Assembly: GCA_029961685.1 (NCBI GenBank) | Contig: JARWKL010000001.1 | Coordinates: 57,585,314 to 57,649,313, forward strand | DNA length: 64,000 bases | Direction: 5' to 3' | DNA from: Aristolochia californica | Lineage: Eukaryota; Streptophyta; Magnoliopsida; Piperales; Aristolochiaceae | In this document: one piece after another, positions 35,090-46,700 of the stretch | How positions within the stretch are numbered: position 1 is the stretch's first letter | How the letters are laid out: every line of letters begins with the position of its first letter | Made by a program: the position numbers and the translations under genes | The notes under the pieces: model-generated | What the model was told of the DNA's origin: nothing | Databases searched by the model: none | Seen by the model: the letters and a program-made list of their open reading frames with translations, nothing else

Positions 35090-36150
35090 GTTATCATTAA
35101 AATATGAGAAGAGTCAACTTTTGGTCAATAGATTACTAATTTGTCAGATGCCGGCAAGGTACGTTCTCTACTGCTTCAGCTTACATGTTCAACTTCTTGC
35201 TCTCTCTCTACCCAAGTCAATCCACCCAACCCGCAGCCAATGCCTGGTCCTTACTTGCGGCTCCTCTTGTGAAGTTTTTTATTTGGAACGCATGCCGAAA
35301 CAAAATTTTTACATCCGATTCTCTAATCCGACGAGGAACTCCTATTCTGGACCCCCTATGCCCCTTCTGTCTAACCACTCCTGAAACTGCTGACCACATT
35401 TTGTTACACTGCAACTATGCCCGCTATGTTTGGACTAACCTCATTAAAAAAATTGGATTACAATATTGCTCTTCTCAAAATCTCTCATCCACAATCCTCA
35501 TTGTTACTAGCGCTCATCTTCCTAAACTTGGAAAATTACTTATCTCATGCTGCATTGGTCATATCATCTGGGCTTTATGGAAAGAAAGAAATATTCGAAA
35601 AGTTAATAGAAAATCTCTTCTAAGAAACATTATGAGTGATAAAATTGTGGGTCAAGTTTCCTCTTGGATACTCATGCGGGAAGAATCTCAAAATTTCAAA
35701 GGTTCCAACTTACGTGGAAATTGGTGATTGGTAGCTGAAATGTCTTACCCATCCCGCCCCCGGTTATGGAAACTTGGTCCCCACCTCCGATGCGACATTC
35801 AAATTAAATTTTGACGAAATTTTTTGGCTGCCTTGGGCTTGCTGGATTTGGGGGTGTCATCCACGACGAGAATGAAAATCTTCTTTTTTCCTTTGCTGGG
35901 CCGATTTAGAAGCCCTCTAAACCTCCTTGGCGGCATTGGGATCTGTTTGATAACATTTGTAATTTATTTTCTCAATTGCAATATAATTGGAAATACATTC
36001 TTAGATCAGCTAACCATCTAACAGATATTCAGGCTAAATTAGGCGTTTCCCCCAACATCTTGTTGTGGAGGAAGGTCCTTTTTAGCCAGGTATTGTACTC
36101 TTTCTTCTTCTTTTATTGCAATATACAACTTTTTATTAAAAAAAAAAAGA
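35090..36150 (+). mobile_element. LINE 3' end: RT zinc-binding and RNase H-like domains, poly(A)
   Basis: The plus-strand frame 35185-35727 reads VKFFIWNACRNKIFT, LIRRGTPILDPLCPFCLTTPETADHILLHCNYARYVW and CCIGHIIWALWKERN, the RT zinc-binding (zf-RVT) domain near the C-terminus of plant LINEs. The following 35740-36070 gives RNase H-like pieces in shifted frames (GFGGVIHDENENLLFSFAGP, WKYILRSANHLTDIQAKLGVS). A run of 12 A at about 36138-36149 is the likely poly(A) tail. The element is 5'-truncated and frameshifted. Confidence 0.85.
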
Positions 36151-36579
36151 TTACTAATTTCTCATGTTGACTGTTGTTAAAACAAATTGATTCAAAAAAT
36201 AAAAAAAGAATTGATAATGTGCACAAATCCATGGTTTAGTTAATTAGTTATGTTTGGAAAGTAGGAATAATTTGACCTTGGCAACTAGGGTGTTCATGTG
36301 ACAAAATGTCTCAATACATTAGAGTTTGGAAGTGTCGGAAGATTTGAGCATGTTAGTCAATTTTATCTTTCCATTGTATTTTTTTTTAACTTACTTATTT
36401 TATTAATAAAACCCCGTTCCTGAGAGCAGGGCTTTCATTTCAGCTGCAATGACCAGCTGAGCCCAAAACAACCATGAGACTTTGGGCAGCTAAATCTCTT
36501 ATTGCTCCAAGCTGGGCTGGGGTTGTCAACGGAACTGTTGTCAAAGTTCAATTTAGCCAATTGGGGAGGGCGATCTAAG

Positions 36580-37330
36580 ATATTGTTGGAAAATAAGTCC
36601 AGGGGTATTTTGGTTATTTCACCACTTCGGTAGATTTATTTTTATATGTAATCTTGTTTTACATGCTGAATTATATCTATGGTTCAAATTTCATGTACGT
36701 AGGATATATAGAATGGAAGATATAAAGAGAAGAGGAAACAAAACTGTTACAAAATATTATAGCGCATGTTTGGGGATATGGCAGGAGATGAATATGTATC
36801 ATCTGTTTACTACGGATGAAAGGGAATTGAAAAACCAACAAAATCAGCTACTGGTGGCAAAATTTCTTGATGGGTTTGGTGTTGAATTTGATGGAATCAA
36901 GGCCCAGGTATTAGCTTTTGATGGGGATTATGAGAGCTGAGAAGACAATTGTACCCAAAGTGGTTAAAGACGTTAAAGTTGTGGAAACTATTGTTCTCAA
37001 TACATCAGATACTATATAAGGTTTGGCAGACTCATCTAGAGGCCACTCAAGTACTGGCAGAGCAGAGGTAAGATGGTTCAGGTCGTGGTAGACGCTGCGA
37101 TGATGGTAAGTTTGAAAAGAAGTGTGTTTACTGTGGATGAAATAACTATTATTCTGATAGATGTTGGATTAAATTTGGGAAACCTATATGGGCCAACTCT
37201 ACTATCCATGATAGCAGTAATGGTACATCAGATGTTGTCACTTGTGTTACACCAGGAGTCCTAGATAAACTGCAGCAGTTGATACAGCAATAGTAGCAGA
37301 TTGCACAGCGTATGGCTCAGATTTTTGTTG
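36580..37330 (+). mobile_element. Second copia remnant: LTR scrap plus gag
   Basis: At 36584-36625 tgttggaaaataagtccaggggtattttgg matches the LTR start seen at 18694 and 22651. From 36713 a gag fragment reads TVTKYYSACLGIWQEMNMYH ... QLLVAKFLDGFGVEFDGIKAQV, typical of copia gag (UBN2-type). At about 37110-37190 a broken zinc knuckle (KKCVYCG, then DRCWIKFGKPIWANS) follows. It resembles the gag tail at 19190-19330, so both are probably one family. No pol remains. Confidence 0.7.
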
Positions 37331-37379
37331 CTTCATCCTCTGCATCCTTGAATCAAATAGGGGAGACCTCAAAAACAAG

Positions 37380-37889
37380 GGAAGAACGAGAGATGCCATC
37401 CTTGGTAAGATTGTCAACTATGGAATTGGCTTCTCTGAGTTCAAAGATGAGCCTGAGCCTCCATGGATGCTTGAATTTTTCTTTCATCCAGTTGATAACC
37501 AGGGCAGAATTTCCCTCAGTAATGAGATCCCCAGAAAAATTCAGTGAACACTATCACTCCCCACCTAATAGCTTTGATTTCTTCTTCCAGTGATTAAAGT
37601 GGGCAATTGGACTCTAAAATGCCAGAAGAACTGATCCTTGAGAATCTCTGAAAACTCCACAAACGCTGCCAGGCCTTGGGTTACCCATGGAGCTACCATC
37701 AAAGTTAAGCTTGATGCAGACCAAGGGAGGAGGGGACCAGGAAATTGGCACTGGAATATGGGAAACTATGAACAAAGAAACAACCTTCCAGTGCTTGTGG
37801 ATCAACAAGACAGTGCTGGATGGGGGGGTGGGGGGCAGAACTTTATCTGCTTTAAACCAGGTTAGAATTGCTTGCAGAATTTTTTCCAA
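37380..37889 (-). mobile_element. LINE RNase H-like fragment, minus strand
   Basis: The minus-strand frame at 37614-37889 contains KLNFDGSSMGNPRPGSVCGVFRDSQGSVLLAF read in two pieces, the start of the RNase H-like domain of plant LINEs. The continuation to about 37390 gives AIRWGVIVFTE, a GNSALVINWMKEKF-like stretch and LIFELREANSIVDNL across frames. Stops are present. No intact reverse transcriptase adjoins it. Confidence 0.7.
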
Positions 37890-37929
37890 TCAGGATTCTT
37901 TTGGAAGAGGCTGAACTCTTGAATGTTTT

Positions 37930-39150
37930 GTTGTCTCTTTCCTCCCATAAATACCATAGAAGCTCCCTTAAAAACCATGGAACAGCCCCCTCTTCTTTCG
38001 ATAGCCTATTGGCTCATGTGCTAGCATAGAATCAGTAATTTGCCTACATTTTAGGAAGACACTTTGGCGATCACTAATCTCTTGGGTTAGGGCCTTTCTC
38101 GGTCTTTTGTGAGAACTTTTGCTATTAGTTTAGTTGCTTGAGATGAGGTTCATAGGTCTGAAATCTGAAAGAAGAAATGGTTTGGAGATGATATATAGTT
38201 TAGAGGTCAGTAGAACATGGCATGGAAGAAGTTACCAATTTTTACATATATGCCCATCGAGGCACTAAAAAGTCCTGAAATAGTATGTATCTTCTGCTTT
38301 TGGAACTCTTGACTTGTTGAGCTGAAAAAGCTTAACAGAATTTACAGATTTTGGATTTTCTTATTGTACTCTTGTATCCTTAAAAACATTTGACCGCTTG
38401 CCTGTTTGAGTACAAGTAATCATAATTCATATTACAATTTTTGAGAAAACCAGTGTGCATGAATAATGCTTAGGGGCCTTTCAGGTGTTACACCTTGCAG
38501 GGCTTAGGTGACTTTCTGCTTCAGTAAAACCTGATCCCACATCTTGACAAGAAAACCGTTTTACTCAACCTCTTGGGATCTGGTCAGGTTCCACAATAAG
38601 CCTCCTCACTTCAATCATTGACCTGAATCATACATTGCTTGAGCATAACGAAGGCCCAGATCTATCTGAACTATTTTTTTTCTTTCGAAATAGTGTAGAT
38701 CTATCTGAACTTGATAGAAGTGAAGTCTCTCTAGTGTATGAAGTTAATAAAAGTGCATGTCATCTTGGCTAGAGTCCACCTAAGTGTGCCTGTCATCAAG
38801 TTTTTAGTAGTGCAAAACCTTGATGTGAAGGATTTTCATTTTCATCTATTTGTCTAATTGACACTAAATATTCTTTCTCTAATTCAACACTTCAGAGTAA
38901 CTGTGAGGGAAGCTGTTCTCCCTTTGGGCCTCTCAGATCATCTCCTTCAAGTTTGACATTCATAATTCATATGTTTGTTATAACTATGAGAATAAATGAA
39001 ACGAGGAGTAAAATCGAATGGTCATAGATTGGTAAATCTTCATACAAGGTCCACTTGTTTTGTATATGAATCCTAAAATTTGATCTCTTGGACTGTGCAT
39101 GCTGTTTTTCTTCTACTGGGATCCAGCCCCTTCTTTTTCTGTCCTTTTTG
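37930..39150. other. Non-coding interval between LINE fragments
   Basis: No gene or element was recognised. Open frames are short. Probably old repeat-derived sequence. Confidence 0.4.
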
Positions 39151-39168
39151 AGAACTGATAAATTTTGT

Positions 39169-39270
39169 TAGCAGAGAGAAAGGAGTTCGATAAGCAGGGC
39201 CTCCCACAAAGATTGGAGGCAGAGAGAAAGGAGTACAATAAGCAGGGCCTTCCACAAAGATTGGAGGCAT
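39169..39270. repeat. Tandem duplication, about 49 bp x 2
   Basis: ggcagagagaaaggagt, then gataagcagggcctcccacaaagattg and ggaggca, is repeated back to back with two or three substitutions. It creates a repeated peptide in minus-strand frames that is not a gene. Confidence 0.8.
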
Positions 39271-39359
39271 CCAAAAAACTTACAATGCAAAAACTAATGA
39301 TGGAAACATTTGTACAATGATAATTGCATATCATGGCTAAGAACAACTAAATCAGAGAG

Positions 39360-40030
39360 AGCATTCCTCTCTATGGCAAGTTTTTCTGCTGCTGTTTTAG
39401 CTGATTTTGAGACATGATTCCAAGTTACTGTAAGAGAGCTGGCTAGGTCACAGACTTCCTTAAGGTGAGGCAAGAATCTCCAGAAAGGGAGGGGGGAAGT
39501 CCCCTTCCACTGTTACGGGGACAGAAATTGGTGTGAGCCAAATAAATACCATTAAGGAATGAGTGATTTTCAACGGGAACAGAGTCGACAGTGCCCAATT
39601 GGCCAGTTAAGGAGAGAAGAGTAGGCCCACCATGATTGCGCAAAGATACCACTGGAACCGGCAACCCAGGATTCCCAATTCAACTCCCATTGGAGTTGAC
39701 CTTGGCTGGACAAGAATTCTGCACCAATTTTCTCTTGTGTAAGACCCATGGAGCTCGGAAGAACGCTTTGCGAAGGCCAAACCAAGAACGAATAGAATGG
39801 AGGATCCTATCCACCACTTTCTCCATAGATTCAGCTTCGTTCCTGAAAATTTTGCTGCTGCATTCAGCCCAAACACATCTAGGGACGGATGGCCAGTATA
39901 ATGCACCCAAGAATTTTCCGAGTGGGAAGAGGGATCAGTGTTGTGCAGATTTGAATCAATTGTTTGGGATATGTGAGACTAGATCTGGGAAGTAAAATGG
40001 CAGTGCAACAGCAGGTAATGCAGCCCCTTA
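39360..40030 (-). mobile_element. LINE fragment: zf-RVT and RNase H-like pieces, minus strand
   Basis: Across minus-strand frames, from 40030 downwards: HYLLLHCHFTSQI (zf-RVT His/Cys region), WAECSSKIFRNEAESMEKVVDRILHSI, NSCPAKVNSNGS and GNPGLPVP (RNase H-like start). It is a decayed LINE 3' region, separate from the one at 37380-37889 because the RNase H start occurs in both. Confidence 0.6.
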
Positions 40031-40039
40031 TTTCATTCA

Positions 40040-42780
40040 TCTCGGAGATGTTGAATTCATTAAAAATAGGTCTTTATTCCTATATCAAAGAAGTTTGCTG
40101 TTTTAATGGTGATCATTATGTTTTCCCTCATGCTTCTTGTTTTCCTTTTTCATCATACACAAATCAATTTGTAATTTCTTCTTTCAACTGTTTGGCTAAT
40201 AGAATGACATATTTTTCACAGCTTGACAAGCGGATGGAGGGTGCCAATTTTGACAATAGTGCCTCTGTTTTAATCCCTGACCAAATTCAAGTAGTCGTGA
40301 GAACGAGAATTGCATCTTTCCCAGCGGTTATTGTTTTCCACTATAAGCAGAAACTGTGATGGCGTTGCATCGTCTTCATTGGGAGAAAAAAGGACTTGGA
40401 TATCATAAGACGTGCCCGCTTCTGACCTTACTTCTGTGATCACACCTACCTGTAAAAGATTCTCGATCAGTTGGGATTTTTTTACGAAATTTCGCCGATA
40501 AGCTGCAAACCTGCAAGGTTCCAATTGATAAAAATAAATCGAATTGGAGATCAAAATCAATTCCTTCAGCATGTATCTGTCAAAAAAATGCTTGCTTTTT
40601 GCTCTCAGACAGAAGTTGACAAGGTTCACTGCAGCTGATACCATTCATTACGGATCCATCAACAACAGTTAAGTGTTTGGTCTTATATTGAGACGAGGAA
40701 TTGAAAATTCTAAAAGTAACTAGTGACAATTTTTCCTTGCCATAGTTGCAGCAGCTTCATCTGAGGCTCTTGGGATTGACAAGAGAAATAATTAGGGGAG
40801 TTTGGAAGTGATAAAAGAAGGCAACAGAAGAAACAAGTAGATGAATACAAGAGAACAGTTGAGCCAAGGAGGAGGGTCGGAGGATGTGGGAAGGTCACGA
40901 GGGGTGTCGAAATGGGGCCAGGGCAGGTAAAGATGTCTTTGAGCAAGCATCGGCTTTTTTAGGGTATCAGGACATTTGTGCGGAGGCTTAGTGGGAGACC
41001 ATGACACATAAATCATTGTCCAAAAGGGACCTTCCATGAGGGTGGATTGATCTTTCAAACTGGAATTCTCATAAAAAATAAAAAATGGCTCCCACATGCT
41101 CCATGCTTCCTATCTCTTTTTCTCCCTTCTTCATTCCATGGCAAGAGGGTGGGAGACGTTTACAGGAAATTGCCAAATCCAACAGCAACGTTCACAGAGA
41201 GAAGGGAGGGCAATGTGCCCTTACCCCCATTTTCAGTGAAGAAAGTGGCTCTTCTTGCCCAGTTGGGAGGGGGGGTAGGGTCCCCTGAGAAATTTTGGAC
41301 AATCCTTTAAAACTAAATCCAACTAGGCAAAATGGTATCACTTAAAAGTGCTTCTTACAATTTGTACCACTTTGATGGATTAAAAGTAAGGGTGGGTACA
41401 AACCCATTCCCACCTCATGAACCTGACCTAAAATCATATTCGTTTGAAAACCCATTTAAGGTTTAGATAGTTTTTTTAGGATTTTTGATAGGAACGGGTT
41501 ATGGGTCAAATTAACGAGGGCATGGGATGAAAATAATAAATTCTAAATTTCCACAAAACCAACAGCAATTTGTTGTAACAATCTATTTATTGATCAATTA
41601 AATAATTCTCTTTTTTCATTATCAAATCTATATATATCATTATAAAATACATCACACAAGTATATGAAAGGTGTGAAATTTTTTGCACTTCATGTGGTAG
41701 AACAAGTAGCAGTTAGGTGATGTATTTTATGAGGTCATATTTGTTACAAATACATCACACAAACATGAGGGACCCTTCCCTACCCAAACACTAGTAGAAG
41801 AAGCCATTGTTCCAATTCAGTTTTCCCCCCTATACCTTTTGGTTCAATTAATTGATTCTCATAGAATCTTGAAGGGAGACAAGACGATCTCCGTAACCAG
41901 TATTAACCCTCAAAATCTCTACCTCTCGTTAGTACATGATATGTGTGGGTGATAGAAATTCAATTTGCTATGATTTCGGTTTGATTTGATTTATTTGTTC
42001 CCCTCCAAATTGAATACTGACAATAGAAAAAATCTGATTTATTTGGATGTTCCACTTTTGGCCTCCCTGTCTATGTGTGACATTCATTTAAAAATCCCCA
42101 TTACTTGGTTTCTAAGCACATAAATTTTAAATAAATATTCGAGTATACATTCCAAAACCCCTTCTAACAAGAGGATACGGCTAGGACCCACGGTTACCTA
42201 CTACTAGCAGCCGACCGATAGAATCCACTCAGTAAGTATGGTCGAAGGACCCATAAGGTCCCAACACTGGAGGCCTGGCCGGGCCTAGCCAAGCAGATCA
42301 CCACCTTTTTCTCAAGCCACTCTGCCGCCGGCTGGCCTCTCCACGAGATATTCTTTTAAAAATAAATAATACAAAATCAAAAATAGGAAAACAGAATATA
42401 AAAAAATATAAAAAATTAAATTAAATTTTGTGGATGGTCGGAGGGTCGACAACCCTAGGCCTACCATAAAGTGCCTCAACCCAACTCAAAGTCACCCACG
42501 CACGTGTGACCATCATTATTACATTCCCACTCCTTTTATCTCCCAGATCCGTTCTTTCTCTCCACAGCTCCGCGTCAATTCCGACACGTCTCGGATTTGT
42601 TACGTGCCCCTCTTACCTATTATTAACGATACGTAGCAGTTTTTTTTTTTTTTTTTGTTCCTGTGTTCCCGAACGGGAAACTGTGACACCCTGTTTTTGG
42701 TTTGTACCAGCAAAGGCAACTATCATTAGGAGGTTCCTTAGTCATTACCTTAATTAGTAAGCCCGATTTCGTAATTTTTC
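40040..42780. other. Intergenic interval
   Basis: No supported gene. The longest open frame (40270-40644, minus, 124 residues) matches no family I know and has no splice or promoter support. Around 41390-41530 words such as gggtgggtacaaaccc and gggttatgggtc suggest an old DNA-transposon remnant. A T-run (about 18 T) lies at 42640-42656. Confidence 0.45.
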
Positions 42781-42794
42781 ATCCGGGAGACCTG

Positions 42795-42802
42795 TATATA
42801 TT
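42795..42802 (+). promoter_or_regulatory. TATA box of the gene at 42892
   Basis: tatatatt lies 97 bases before the ATG at 42892, in a spacing that leaves a 5' UTR of about 65 bases. It is followed by a CT-rich leader (cttcttctcacactcggtctctcc) typical of plant 5' UTRs. Confidence 0.65.
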
Positions 42803-42891
42803 ATACGGCCTCTGATTCCGCCAAGCCACAATCTTTCTTCTTCTCACACTCGGTCTCTCCGTTTCTTTGTATTTCTTCCACTGAAGACGCC

Positions 42892-43410
42892 ATGGAAGAG
42901 GAAGATCAGAGAGAACTCCAGTTACTTCCCACGCCGTTCTCCACGACTCAACTCTCCACCCCAAGTGTTTCTGGTCCTTCTCTGAAGCATCGCGCGGTGA
43001 ATAGCGCTAGTCAAGACCATTCGGGCGCGCCGTCGCTTGACCTGCAGCTGTCGATAAGTCTCCAGCCGGTGGCAGTTCCGCCGCCTTCGAATTGTCTCTT
43101 GGCGGGGGCTCTTCATGGGTTTGAAGGGATACGGACGGAGATCAACAGTATCGAAGCTCTGAAACGACACGCTGCGGAGCAGATACGGTTGGCGTCTGTT
43201 GAAAAGGCGTACGCGGAGAGAGTGAGAGAGCTGACGAGAAGAGAGATGGAGATGGCGGAATCAGAGTTCGCCCAGGCCAAGCACATGTGGGAGAGAGCCC
43301 AACAGGAAGTCGAGAGCGCTAGGAGGCTCAAGGAGAAGGCTACCAAACGGATTCATTCCACGTGCATGGAGATCACTTGTCAAGCTTGTCGACAAAGATT
43401 CCGAGCCTAG
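42892..43410 (+). CDS. SGR5/IDD14-16 C-terminal-like protein without zinc fingers, 172 aa
   Basis: Intact single-exon gene with a TATA box and CT-rich leader. Residues 9-13 (LQLLP) and 49-57 (LDLQLSISL) are EAR-like LxLxL motifs, known as plant co-repressor docking signals. Residues about 94-157 form a charged helical or coiled-coil region (EALKRHAAEQIRLASVEKAYAERVREL...). The end TCMEITCQACRQRFRA (C163-x2-C166) closely resembles the C-terminal block of SGR5/IDD15 and IDD14/16 proteins (INSTxLQITCxxCxxQF). The C2H2 fingers that begin INDETERMINATE-DOMAIN proteins are absent, and no upstream exon was found. I infer a nuclear, DNA-binding-deficient regulator, perhaps competing with IDD proteins. 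It converges with the ALKBH1-like gene, whose stop is 337 bp away. Confidence 0.85.
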   Translation: MEEEDQRELQLLPTPFSTTQLSTPSVSGPSLKHRAVNSASQDHSGAPSLDLQLSISLQPVAVPPPSNCLLAGALHGFEGIRTEINSIEALKRHAAEQIRLASVEKAYAERVRELTRREMEMAESEFAQAKHMWERAQQEVESARRLKEKATKRIHSTCMEITCQACRQRFRA

Positions 43411-43747
43411 GCTAGTTAATTCGATCGCCCACCGGTAAACATCCAGAACTCCCTCCACCGCGCGAGTCCTTGCCGGGGCTAGGCTGCATGATCATGTTGC
43501 TGCATCGAAGAGAAAGAGGGGACGAGACAACAACGAGCAGATAACAAACAATAAAACGAGAACCGTATGCAATCTTACGCTCTTCACACAGAAGAGCTTT
43601 CAGAGTACAACCATTTTTACTGTTTTCTGTGGATTTGGATCAAAGGTCGAGGGCAAATAAGATTTCCTCTCGATCTCCACCACTTTGAGTGAGTTACAGT
43701 TTGGTATTTTTTGAACAATGAATGAGAGAAAAAATTGTATCAAGATT

Positions 43748-46700
43748 CTAGTGGACCTGCCTGATATTTATATTGATCCTTGAGGTTCTAATATATTCCA
43801 AGAAAAGTTGATCCACTGGCTTCAAGAACTGAGACGCGAGCAAAGAAACCTCAGCATTTTCTTCATCTGTAAAGATTCTAGGTATGCCTACAAATCCCAA
43901 AGCAAGAGTAGAAAGTTTAAAAGGAGATGATAATCTCAACCAGTTAACAGTACAGCTGGAAAAAACATGGGTTCAAATCTTTTTAATGTAAAGAGAGCAG
44001 AGAGTGATTAGAAAAGCATGGAGAACCAAGTCATCGATCTTCTTTTCAGTAGTTAATGATGATAAAAGTTCTGATACTAAGGTTTTTAGCTTTGTCTCAT
44101 CGCCATCATTACCTCCTCTCCTCTGGTTTTCCGCCTAAGAGATGAAGAAGCTCTTGTTATTTTTCTTTTCTCTTCACTGTTACTCACAACAGTTTGTCGA
44201 TTGTCCAATTACTTTTTCCTTTTTCTGTCTTTTTGTCATGTTTTGGCACCTCTACAGTGTCGCCGAAGCCAAAGTGTGATCTATCAAGTTAATTTGTTTT
44301 TTACTTTTCCAGTATATGAGCCTGTTAATGTCAACAGTCTGACAGAAACAATCCCATGATCCAGGGCCCAGCCGGAACCAGTCCTTTAAAAGTGGGCTGC
44401 TTCCTTTCTGGGCCGTGTTCACAACTATGGAGAGGGTCCACCACACTGAACAGACTGAAAATCATCAGCCACAACAGTGTCAACTCAAATGGAGGTAAGG
44501 CAGGCAAGATTCAGAGTAGACCAAAGTATGATAAAGGTGAGTTGAGAAGGAAACATCAACCTGGATGTGGAATCTAGAGGATCCCTGTTGGCTCAAACCA
44601 GCCCCACAGATGATCTTTGTGGGCAGGCTGGCAACCAGACTCGACTAATATTATGGAACAAGTGCACTACATGATGACTCTGCCTGACTTGGACAGTCCG
44701 TAGCCCAGCCCCAGAAGCACATTGAACCCTGCAAATGAGCACACCCGAGTCGTCGACGTCAAGACAAGATAGCTGGATCCAATCCATATCAAAATTTTGA
44801 ACTTTTCCCTTGGTAGGGGAGGGCAAATCCCCACTAGCCTGGCTGAAAGGAAACAAATCAAATTAGGGAACCCAATCTATAGGAGAAACTTTTGAAAACC
44901 TGAAAACAAGTCATAAGAGCTACAGCCTAAAGGTGCGCTGCGTCCAAAAGCAAGCTGCTACGAGGTTGTTTCAAATTTAAACAAGATAAGATGCACCAGC
45001 AAGTCATCTTGAGACATTTGACCCCAGATTTGATGATCGTATATACAGCAGCACACAAGCTGGTTTTCATTTTGGGGTCCTTATCTGTCATCTTCTACTT
45101 GGTTGCTTCAGGGGAGGCATCTCAACAAGTGGTTCTGATAATCAGGCCATCAATCATAAGAAAATTTGACTTGACTAGCCCTGGTATCCCACAAATTTTT
45201 AGACTGCCCACGAGCTCGGTCAGTAAAATGTCACCAGGATATTCCAAATGCCAATTGATTGCAGTATATACAAGCGTCGTATCAAGACCTCCAAATATAG
45301 GACAGTTTCAACTATGCACTTTGCCTTTTTCAACGCTGATGGTATTTCTTTTAAAATTTCATGTGCTCCATATAAAATTTTAACTGTTTCTTAGCAGTTA
45401 GCACTACTTCTTCAGAATTGAATTGTTAAACTGTAGGATAAGAAAGCACAAGAGGCAGGTTAGAGGCTGCTCCCTTTGAAATCCAAGACATGCAGAAATG
45501 CTCCATAGGCATCGTACAATGCACCTAAGTTAGGGAGTCTATGGTACACTTCAACGACCCAAACAGGACCTTCTGTTCCGGTCATTATGTCACGACTACT
45601 GATCAAGAAGATATAACTATATCATGTCCTCCATACCTAAAACCGTCCAAAACTTGCATGTTGATAAGGTGAAATGACAACTGCTACACTGGAAACAAAT
45701 ATGTAACTTTCCCTTCACTTCATAATGCAGCAAGCGAGGTATCATCATACCAAATAATATTCCTATGGTAGACCCTTTCTTGGTAGCTGACAAGAGCACT
45801 AGCATTGTTGATGTGAACCAAATACTATTACCACAAGGTCTATACAAGAAAATAAAACCAAAACATGAATTGAATAATAAATATATCTTAGGTGCATTAA
45901 TGTGCTCTTGGTCTTTCTTGTTTGTCAAGAAGCTTAACGTCTGGAGCACTCTAAAGAACGAAGCAAACCTAGTACAAAAAGTTAAACCTAAAGATACTAC
46001 TATATAAGATTCTGTGTACTAGCAGTGACAACAAACTTTGGAAAACTGAACAAGATATCTTGATCACTTACCAACCATGAATGATAGTCAAATTTAAACA
46101 CCGTTAAAGATGTCAGTTGTTAGTAAATGAGGTCATTAAAACATGAGATTGCAGATCAATTCCTTCTTAATAATGCAAAACATACCAAAAAATAAAGAAC
46201 ATCTTTTTTTTTACAATGAGATGGAATCAATTAAGAAGACTCCCGAGAGCAAAAATAAAATTAAAAAAAATAAAATAAAAAATCAATCACCAAAGAACTC
46301 AAATAAACATCAATCATGATAAGAAATAAATGTAGAATAAGAAGTGATCAACTTTTAACATTTAACTCAAATTTGATGGTCAAATCAAATTTTGGGTACA
46401 CCTAATTTAATTGGACTTAGGTCCATACTTTTTTTTTCTTTTTTCTTTTTTTGCTTTCAAAATTATGTTTCAGACAATTTTTCAGTTTGTGTTACCCATA
46501 GTCGCCACAAGAAACTTAAACTGTCTGTCACAACTACTTTTTTTCTCCGAATTCAATTGTTAAGTGTGAGAGAAGTATATGAAGAGGAAGGTTAAGGATC
46601 TTATATGGTTCCTTGGGGACTCAGGGCATGCAGAGATGGTTCCTTGGGGAGTGTTGAGTGGAAAAAGTTTCTATTGATAAATGAAAAAAAAAATTAATTG

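Noticed and set aside
40270..40644. 124-aa open frame on the minus strand
   Set aside because: Longer than average for this AT content, but I recognise no family, and see no promoter, splice or conserved motif support.
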